From Candidatus Omnitrophota bacterium (GTDB lineage Bacteria > Omnitrophota > Gorgyraeia > Zapsychrales > JAHFFX01): DNA of 32,237 nucleotides. Under the pieces are notes generated by a model that made no database searches, had not been told where the DNA came from, and saw nothing but the letters and a program-made list of their open reading frames with translations. Below, in pieces: positions 25,650-32,237 of the stretch (positions are counted from its first letter, which is position 1; every line of letters starts with the position of its first letter). The position numbers and the translations under genes were made by a program. Location of the stretch: contig JAHFFY010000023.1 of the NCBI GenBank assembly GCA_023247705.1, forward strand, positions 1-32,237. The letters are read 5' to 3'.

Positions 25650-26252
25650 TCAAGAATATCTTCGGATCACACTAATGACCTTTCCGATAATAGAAACCTC
25701 ATTCGTGACCATAACGGGCTCATATTTGGGATTAGCCGGCTCAAGATAAAATTGATCTTTTTTACGGCGCAGATGCTTAATCGTCGCCTCTTCTCCTATT
25801 AAAGCGACAATCGTCTCTCCGGTCTTGGCCATGGATTGCCGTCGGACCAAAACAAGATCACCAGGCATGATCCCCGCCTCGATCATACTGTCTCCTTTCA
25901 CCTTCAGAGCGAAGATGTTTTCATCCGAGAAAACAATACTATCGAGATCCAGATAACCTTCGATATCTTCGACCGCCAGGCTCGGCAGTCCGGCCCGGAC
26001 ACTCCCTAGGACAGGAATAGAAAAAATATTTTCTTTGACGAGTTCGATCGCTCTTGATTTCTTGGCAGAGACCCGGACAAATCCCTTTTGGATCAGGGCC
26101 TTTAAATGATCTCGAACGGTAGCCGTGGAGGCGAAACCGAAATGACCGGCGATCTCACGCAGTGTGGGAGGAATTCTGGTGGATTTGATCGTCACATCGA
26201 CGAACCTGAGGACTTCTTTCTGTTTGAGTGTCAAACTCGATAAATTATTCAT
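25650..26252 (-). CDS. lexA: LexA repressor (SOS regulator)
   Basis: 200 residues, the usual LexA length. The winged helix N-terminus (LTLKQKEVLRFV, PPTLREIAGHFGFASTATVR) binds operators. The self-cleavage bond is Ala87-Gly88 (SVRAGLPS) and the catalytic pair is Ser122 (GDSM) and Lys159 (ATIKHL), all intact. When RecA is active on single-stranded DNA, LexA cleaves itself and SOS genes are induced. A perfect 24 bp palindrome (26261-26284) lies 8 bases before the ATG, so the gene is probably autoregulated. The ATG has no ribosome binding site, and the predicted transcript starts at or very near it. Confidence 0.97.
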   Translation of the reverse strand: MNNLSSLTLKQKEVLRFVDVTIKSTRIPPTLREIAGHFGFASTATVRDHLKALIQKGFVRVSAKKSRAIELVKENIFSIPVLGSVRAGLPSLAVEDIEGYLDLDSIVFSDENIFALKVKGDSMIEAGIMPGDLVLVRRQSMAKTGETIVALIGEEATIKHLRRKKDQFYLEPANPKYEPVMVTNEVSIIGKVISVIRRYS

Positions 26253-26258
26253 GGCAAA

Positions 26259-26287
26259 ACACTACCACTCATATGAGTGGTAGTCAA
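26259..26287 (-). promoter_or_regulatory. lexA promoter, probably giving a leaderless transcript
   Basis: On the minus strand TTGACT (26282-26287) is 17 bases from TAGTGT (26259-26264). The -10 is weak (3 of 6). The first transcribed base would fall at about 26252-26253, the A of the start ATG or one base before. The spacer lies entirely within the palindrome. Confidence 0.5.
26261..26284. promoter_or_regulatory. Putative LexA operator, perfect 24 bp palindrome
   Basis: The half-site ACTACCACTCAT is followed directly by its exact reverse complement. It lies between and overlaps the -35 and -10 boxes of lexA, the expected position for autorepression. The half-site resembles neither the E. coli CTGT...ACAG nor the Bacillus GAAC...GTTC box. 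No second full copy was seen in the window. Confidence 0.8.
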
Positions 26288-26324
26288 GAAATTATTTCCC
26301 CTTTTTCTTTTTAAGAATAAAATT

Positions 26325-26723
26325 TTATGCCGGATTCGGCTTTTGATCTGGCGGGACGTTGGGACCTAAATACTTGAGGATTTTTTCCAGTAAAGCTTCG
26401 ATTTGGATCGGCTTCACGATGTAACCTTTAATTCGTTTCAACCCAAAGATCGGCTGATGCTCGGCATGAGCGGTCAAAACCAAAACAGGGATGGCTTGAA
26501 ATTCGGAGGGTAATTTCCTCAGCTCAGTCATAAATGTATAACCGTTCATCCGGGGCATTTCCACATCCAAGATAATCATATCCGGTTTTTGGGTTGTAAC
26601 CGCCGCCAACCCCTCATCACCATCATGGGCAACGTTCACCACATAATGATGCGCCTGCAAACGGTTTTGAATAAGCGTCACATTGGTTAAATCATCGTCG
26701 ATCAGCAGTATTTTGTGGGCCAT
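26325..26723 (-). CDS. Single-domain response regulator (CheY-like receiver)
   Basis: 132 residues, one receiver domain without an output domain. The acidic pocket is DDD at 9-11, the phosphoacceptor is Asp53 (MIILDVEMP), the switch Thr84 is in LVLTAHA and the conserved Lys104 is in YIVKPIQ. All active-site residues are present. A short Pro-rich tail (GPNVPPDQKPNPA) follows. Such proteins act by protein contact, in phosphorelays or chemotaxis. No kinase gene is adjacent, so its partner is unknown. The minus-strand ATG has no good ribosome binding site. Confidence 0.95.
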   Translation of the reverse strand: MAHKILLIDDDLTNVTLIQNRLQAHHYVVNVAHDGDEGLAAVTTQKPDMIILDVEMPRMNGYTFMTELRKLPSEFQAIPVLVLTAHAEHQPIFGLKRIKGYIVKPIQIEALLEKILKYLGPNVPPDQKPNPA

Positions 26724-26841
26724 ATTCGTTAGGAGGTCAAATGAGCCGGATTAATGTCTAAGATTTTTTTAAATGCGAAATGCCTTGAACTTGCTCTATG
26801 ATAACAAAATTTATTGTCAAAATCTAAAAATAAATATTTTT

Positions 26842-27495
26842 TTATTTCACTTCGTTCTCTAATTTATGCATCAGCGTCTCGGCCTGATTCAAGAGTTCGA
26901 CCGGGGCGACCTTCAAGACCTCCATATCCTTTTTAAATGACCGGATCGCATTGAGAAGTTTTCGGATCGCCGCCACATTTCTCTTCTCTCGTTCCTCATC
27001 AGGGTCCAATTCTTTTCTTTGTTTCATGAGAGTCGTCAGGTCTTTTCGAATCAGGGTCGCATCTTTCCCTTTTTCAAAAACAGCCTCTTTCAGACGATCA
27101 AACTCTTCTTTGGGCAATTCTTTTCTGTTTTTCGCTAAACGCAGGGCATTCACCGTCTCGTAACCGGGAATCTTTCCGGCCTCTGTGGACTCGCTATATT
27201 CTTGTTTCAAATACGCTGGCTCCTCACTTTCCAAAAAATAATATGTCTTTAACAACTTCATCGCCACTTGTTTTTTGAGTCCGATCTCTTTCTCGGTATA
27301 ATCTTCAAACTTTTCGTAACCCCAAAGTTTATAAATTTTGTCATTCCAGACCGAGTAAAGGGCTTGGCCTAATTTGACCCAAGAGATTTTAAAATCTTTG
27401 GCATGCTGCAAAACACCTCTTCTCAAAGTTTCATCGGTGATCTGTCCGATTCCAGAAGTTTTTCCCTCGTATAAAAGCGAATTTAATGTGTTCAT
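26842..27495 (-). CDS. Hypothetical helical protein with a possible HTH segment
   Basis: 217 residues, almost entirely helical and charged; I do not recognise a named family. The region around 55-90 (IYKLWGYEKFEDYTEKEIGL, then KKQVAMKLLKTYYFL) resembles a 'GYxSFExYxEExLGxSRxxAYxLL' pattern I know from bacterial DNA-binding-like proteins, where it looks like a helix-turn-helix. A charged C-terminal half (KELPKEEFDRLKEAVFEKGK ... DPDEEREKRNVAAIRKLL) may be coiled coil. The track starts at a GTG at 27516. GAGGAG lies 4 bases before the ATG at 27495, so I take that. It has no signal peptide. A cytoplasmic regulator is a guess. Confidence 0.75.
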   Translation of the reverse strand: MNTLNSLLYEGKTSGIGQITDETLRRGVLQHAKDFKISWVKLGQALYSVWNDKIYKLWGYEKFEDYTEKEIGLKKQVAMKLLKTYYFLESEEPAYLKQEYSESTEAGKIPGYETVNALRLAKNRKELPKEEFDRLKEAVFEKGKDATLIRKDLTTLMKQRKELDPDEEREKRNVAAIRKLLNAIRSFKKDMEVLKVAPVELLNQAETLMHKLENEVK

Positions 27496-27570
27496 CTGTC
27501 TCCTCGCCAAGATCACATTTTATGATCTTACTTATTTGATCCCTCATGATTACGACTTTAAGGATATTCG

Positions 27571-28401
27571 TTAGTGAATCGGAAGCTCGATACAACGTAA
27601 CCCCAGTCTTTTTTTGATCTTCTCATTACTGATGATTTTGTATGCACCCGGAGATTCCCCGGGAAAAACCGGGCTGGATAATCCCCTCTTCACGGCGATG
27701 GTCGTATAAAGTTCTTTTCTGGTCGGATGCGCGTCGCTGCAGGCGTTAAAAAGTTCTCCCCTGATATTTTGAGTAATCACTCCGGTCAGAATCCGAACCG
27801 CATCATCCAGATGAATCAAATTGACCGGTGCATCCGAGGCCTTTTGAGAAAGCGGATGACGGTCCGAGGAACGATTCAGCATAAATGATGCCAACTGCCG
27901 ATCACCGCCGTATAATCCCGCGAAACGCACAACGGTTGTTTGAAAATATTTGCTGCGACACAGGCTCTGTTCCGCCTCCAATAAAATCCTGGCTCGATCT
28001 GATTCTGGAATAAAAACAACATCCTCGGTCATAATACGGTTGGAATCAGGATAAACCGAGGTCGAACTGGTAAAGATGACAAATCGAATCGGAGATTGCT
28101 CTAGCTGTGTAATCACCGAATTAATTTGATCCAAATAAATGTGAGGAGGAGTCAAATCTCTGCGGAATGGAATCGTTAAAACAAGAATTTTCGATTGAAA
28201 AAAATCGTTAATTTTTTCACCGGAAATGGACGGGGACACCTTCAGGAAGAAAGGGGCAATGTTCTCTTCAGCGAGAATATTCAATTTTTGCGGGGTCGTC
28301 GTGGATCCTTTGACCCCAAAGCCCAAAGAAACAAGTTGTTTTGCCAGCGGAAACCCTAACCAGCCGCATCCCAAAACACTGATTCCCGATTTTCTATTCA
28401 T
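27571..28401 (-). CDS. NAD(P)-dependent epimerase/dehydratase-like protein (YeeZ-type SDR)
   Basis: 276 residues. The N-terminal Rossmann motif is ISVLGCGWLGFPLAKQL (GxGxxG at about 11-16). TSSTSVYPDSN (about 114-124) matches the extended-SDR segment with Ser and Tyr, but the usual YxxxK is replaced by YPDSN, as in the YeeZ-type group. Later motifs are VVRFAGLYGGDR and NLIHLDDAVRIL, typical of sugar epimerase relatives. The substrate is unknown. The track's start at 28458 lies in the terminator of the preceding gene, whereas AAGG lies 5 bases before the ATG at 28401, so I use that start. Confidence 0.87.
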   Translation of the reverse strand: MNRKSGISVLGCGWLGFPLAKQLVSLGFGVKGSTTTPQKLNILAEENIAPFFLKVSPSISGEKINDFFQSKILVLTIPFRRDLTPPHIYLDQINSVITQLEQSPIRFVIFTSSTSVYPDSNRIMTEDVVFIPESDRARILLEAEQSLCRSKYFQTTVVRFAGLYGGDRQLASFMLNRSSDRHPLSQKASDAPVNLIHLDDAVRILTGVITQNIRGELFNACSDAHPTRKELYTTIAVKRGLSSPVFPGESPGAYKIISNEKIKKRLGLRCIELPIH

Positions 28402-28424
28402 GCAAACCTTATAATCGATCAGAA

Positions 28425-28461
28425 ATAATGAGACCCAAACAAATCGCTTGGGTCTCATTAT
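28425..28461 (-). terminator. Rho-independent terminator after the third PG-binding lipoprotein gene
   Basis: A perfect 14-base-pair stem (ATAATGAGACCCAA with its complement) and a 9-base loop lie 23 bases after the lipoprotein stop. On the minus strand it is followed by a modest T-rich stretch (TTCTGAT after ATTAT). Confidence 0.7.
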
Positions 28462-28483
28462 AAAAAAATTCGTTTTATTGAGA

Positions 28484-28939
28484 TTATTCTAAATATGTTT
28501 TTAATTCATCCCAGGTTTTGCGTCCGACAACACCATCGGCGGTCAGATTACGGGATTTTTGGAAATCGGCAATGGCGCGTTTGGTCTTCTGCCCGATCTT
28601 ACCGTCCACCGGGCCATTGTAATAGCCCGCTTTTTTCAGGGCTAATTGCACCTGATCGACGCTTGCGTCTATTCTGATAATACTATCGTTTTTGAGACCA
28701 AGATCCTTATCAGAATATTTCGGCAGCTTTCGATACGCCGGTTCTTTACTGGATTCTTGCGACAAGGTCTGGATTTCGTTTTTCAGATCACTGATTTCTT
28801 CTTCTTTTTGTGACAACTGCTCCTCTAATTGACTAATTCGCATTTGCGTCTGGTCTGCGGACATATCGGCCCGGCGAGTTGTTGCGCAACCAATCAGAGT
28901 AAAAGCTAAAACCAGGTAAAAAAATAATCTTCCCACCAC
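28484..28939 (-). CDS. Lipoprotein with coiled coil and one peptidoglycan-binding domain
   Basis: 151 residues. The signal ends in the lipobox TLIGC (Cys18). A coiled coil (about 32-64: MRISQLEEQLSQKEEEISDL) follows, then one PG_binding_1 domain (about 94-150: VQLALKKAGYYNGPVDGK, IGQKTKRAIADFQ, DGVVGRKTWDELKTYL). The layout resembles a periplasmic tether: lipid anchor, rod, glycan-binding end. The start is a GTG at 28939 with AAGGAGGG about 5 bases upstream. It is a paralogue of the genes at 8905 and 11040. It has its own promoter and terminator, so it is probably a single-gene transcript. Confidence 0.92.
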   Translation of the reverse strand: MVGRLFFYLVLAFTLIGCATTRRADMSADQTQMRISQLEEQLSQKEEEISDLKNEIQTLSQESSKEPAYRKLPKYSDKDLGLKNDSIIRIDASVDQVQLALKKAGYYNGPVDGKIGQKTKRAIADFQKSRNLTADGVVGRKTWDELKTYLE

Positions 28940-29023
28940 TATTCCCTCCTTCTGATGATTAAAATTTTAGAGTATTTATATCAAATTTTATTTTATATAT
29001 CTCTGGTGTACTATCGTGTGTCT

Positions 29024-29052
29024 ATTGTAGCACAAAGTTTATTTTCAGTTAA
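29024..29052 (-). promoter_or_regulatory. Likely promoter of the third PG-binding lipoprotein gene
   Basis: On the minus strand TTAACT (29047-29052) is 17 bases from TACAAT (29024-29029), which is preceded by TGC (extended -10). Transcription would start near 29017, giving a leader of about 78 bases. Confidence 0.6.
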
Positions 29053-29108
29053 ATTTCTTTAAAATTTTTATGGCCTGCTGTTTCACTTGGAACTGAACCA
29101 CGCTTTTC

Positions 29109-30740
<1,632 letters not shown>

Positions 30741-30764
30741 TCATTACGAATTTAGAGTTGGAGT

Positions 30765-30793
30765 ATATTACATTCCTGTCTAAATTCTGTCAA
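30765..30793 (-). promoter_or_regulatory. Likely sigma70 promoter of the ABC-F gene
   Basis: On the minus strand TTGACA (30788-30793, exact consensus) is 17 bases from TAATAT (30765-30770). Transcription would start near 30758, 30 bases before the ATG. Confidence 0.7.
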
Positions 30794-30834
30794 CAAAACA
30801 CTCTCAATCTTCTATAGGCAAGGAGAACAATTCT

Positions 30835-30843
30835 TGTTATAAT
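30835..30843 (+). promoter_or_regulatory. Extended -10 promoter of the glycosyltransferase-like gene
   Basis: TGTTATAAT on the plus strand, an exact extended -10 (TGnTATAAT). No good -35 is visible. The start of transcription would be near 30850, about 30 bases before the GTG at 30881. It is back to back with the ABC-F promoter. Confidence 0.6.
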
Positions 30844-30880
30844 CCCGAAGAAAGCGGTTTGGAATTTTATGATCAAATAA

Positions 30881-32237
30881 GTGAACCAGTCATCCCCAAA
30901 AAATTCATATGCATCAATCCCCGTCCTGATATTCTTGTTAGGAATCATTCTTTATTTTAGTCCCCTTTTTAATCGCCATTTTTTTTATGATGATGATATC
31001 AGCATTGTCAATAATCAGGCCATTCGCGAGCTCGGCAATTGGGGTGATCTTTGGCGGGCGTTCAATTCCCGTTTTGTCGTTGGAGTCAGTTACGCTTTCA
31101 ATTTCTGGCTGGACGGATTGAATCCGTTGGGATACCGGATCACGAATCTTCTCATCCATCTGATCTCTTCACTTGTGATCTACCGGATTATCTTGCTGAC
31201 CTTTCAAACCGCATACTTTCGATCAAAGACCATCCCCTATGCACCTCGATCAATCGCGTTATGGACGGCACTTATTTTTTTGGCCCACCCGATCCAGACC
31301 GAAGCAGTCAATTTTTTGACTCAAAGGGCGGCGTTGCTGGCTAGCCTATTTTATTTTTTGACCCTGTCCTTTTATATTCAAGGGCGGATCCTCTGGATTC
31401 AGAAAAACAGAACTCAAGGGTTGGGACTGTTCGCCTTATCCCTCGGGACAACGGTTTTGGGGATGCTTTCCAAAGAAATCACATTCTCTTTACCATGGAC
31501 GCTAACTGCTTATGAGCTCTATTTTTTCAACAATAAAGAAGAAAAATTTTCGTCCAGATTAATTCTCCTGAGTCCGTTTCTAATCACATTGTTTTTGATC
31601 CCTTGGACCCTGCAGCAAACGTCTTTTTCAACGCTTTCCACTACGAGGATTGCCACCATCACCACAGAATTTTCTTCTGAACAAGAAAACGGTATACATC
31701 CCGTTGATATCACCCGCGCGCGCGGAGCAACACTCAGCCGCACCGACTATTTCCTGACCGAGCAGAATGTGTTGGCCACATATCTGCGTCTTTTATTTTT
31801 ACCAATCAACCAGAATATCGATTACGATTATCCTCTGTTTCATTCCCCCAATATCACGACCGTGCTGTGCGTGTTCCTGTTCGTCATCCTGATCGGAATT
31901 ACCATCAAAACATTTCACCGACAGAGAATAATTTCCTGGGGGATCCTTTGGTTCTTTCTGACCTTGAGTGTTGAATCGAGCTTCATCCCCATCGGACATG
32001 TCATTGCGGAATATCGGCTCTATCCGGCCATGCTGGGATTTGCAGTTGTCCTGACGGTCGTGATCTTTCTGTTATCAAACCATGATCCCAGCAAGGCCCG
32101 GATCCTGCTGGCGGCATGGGTTTTGGTTTTATCAATGATGACTATCCAGCGTAATCAATTATGGAAAAACGAAATGGCCCTTTGGGAAGATACCGTCCAA
32201 AAATCCCCGAATAAAGTCCGACCGTGGAACAATCTAG
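30881..32237 (+). CDS. Multi-pass membrane protein, TMTC/PMT-like glycosyltransferase (3' end outside window)
   Basis: The frame runs off the right edge, so it is missing from the ORF track; I translated 452 residues. There are about nine to ten membrane helices. The first luminal/periplasmic loop contains FFYDDDISIVNNQAIRELG, where the paired Asp is the usual catalytic site of GT-C enzymes. AHPIQTEAVNFLTQRAALLA is typical of TMTC-type proteins. The visible end (LWKNEMALWEDTVQKSPNKV) is the usual joint to TPR repeats, so a TPR tail is expected beyond the edge. The family transfers sugars, often mannose, from a lipid carrier to proteins; the substrate here is unknown. The start is a GTG with no ribosome binding site. 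An in-frame ATG ATC AAA TAA directly precedes it. Confidence 0.85.
   Translation, partial: MNQSSPKNSYASIPVLIFLLGIILYFSPLFNRHFFYDDDISIVNNQAIRELGNWGDLWRAFNSRFVVGVSYAFNFWLDGLNPLGYRITNLLIHLISSLVIYRIILLTFQTAYFRSKTIPYAPRSIALWTALIFLAHPIQTEAVNFLTQRAALLASLFYFLTLSFYIQGRILWIQKNRTQGLGLFALSLGTTVLGMLSKEITFSLPWTLTAYELYFFNNKEEKFSSRLILLSPFLITLFLIPWTLQQTSFSTLSTTRIATITTEFSSEQENGIHPVDITRARGATLSRTDYFLTEQNVLATYLRLLFLPINQNIDYDYPLFHSPNITTVLCVFLFVILIGITIKTFHRQRIISWGILWFFLTLSVESSFIPIGHVIAEYRLYPAMLGFAVVLTVVIFLLSNHDPSKARILLAAWVLVLSMMTIQRNQLWKNEMALWEDTVQKSPNKVRPWNNL

Noticed and set aside
26732-26766. Plus-strand AGGAGGTCAA-ATG followed by a six-codon frame next to the receiver gene
   Set aside because: Perfect Shine-Dalgarno by sequence, but no plus-strand promoter or longer frame; most likely chance.

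Overview
This 32.2 kb window looks like chromosomal DNA of a Gram-negative, two-membrane bacterium, most likely Candidatus Omnitrophota (formerly OP3). The main reason is the 3,349-residue reading frame at 12747-22796. Its N-terminal domain (with blocks such as LWVNLSPYEK and NTFNKVWIVP) and its C-terminal tail (GGIDLN...PVIIDITPAANLP) match, from memory, a pattern found in giant proteins of that phylum. No database search was run. Envelope genes support a two-membrane cell: alpha-2-macroglobulin, TamB-like, OmpA/LysM, SPOR, LapA-like, and several lipoproteins with peptidoglycan-binding domains. The genetic code is standard. GTG and TTG starts are common, and many genes lack a clear Shine-Dalgarno sequence. 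I saw no rRNA, tRNA, CRISPR array, transposase or phage module.

Layout. At 1-7818 a leftward series encodes alpha-2-macroglobulin (3' end outside the window), CorA, a LapA-like protein, a TamB-like protein, a SPOR protein, a 64-residue unknown, MarC and an MFS transporter. Two copies of a long hairpin repeat (3293-3378 and 7833-7952) sit just upstream of the corA and MFS starts. At 7980-12468 are an SGNH hydrolase, two peptidoglycan-binding lipoproteins, an OmpA/LysM protein and a DUF1295 membrane protein. A 485 bp gap in this part holds a near-perfect sigma70 promoter. The giant gene fills 12747-22796. Upstream of it lie a YkgJ-type cysteine-cluster protein, a TraB/GumN protein with an altered metal motif, and a charged unknown. 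A transglutaminase-like protein is on the plus strand. Leftward again come LexA, with a perfect 24 bp palindrome as likely operator, a CheY-like receiver, a possible HTH protein, a short-chain dehydrogenase-type protein, a third peptidoglycan-binding lipoprotein and a YbiT-like ABC-F protein. The window ends in a plus-strand membrane protein resembling TMTC/PMT-type glycosyltransferases (3' end outside).

How the genes work together. The common theme is construction and protection of the cell envelope: lipid and protein traffic to the outer membrane (LapA-like, TamB-like), peptidoglycan attachment (SPOR, OmpA/LysM, three PG-binding lipoproteins), protease trapping (alpha-2-macroglobulin) and one very large exported protein. 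The main candidate for an undescribed system is that giant protein. It has a signal-type N-terminus and no cysteine in 3,349 residues. It carries about nine degenerate repeats that look like Cro/C1 (XRE) helix-turn-helix cassettes, a fold normally found in cytoplasmic DNA-binding proteins, plus a duplicated coiled-coil-plus-cassette module. The second candidate is the LexA circuit, whose operator half-site differs from the bacterial SOS boxes I know.
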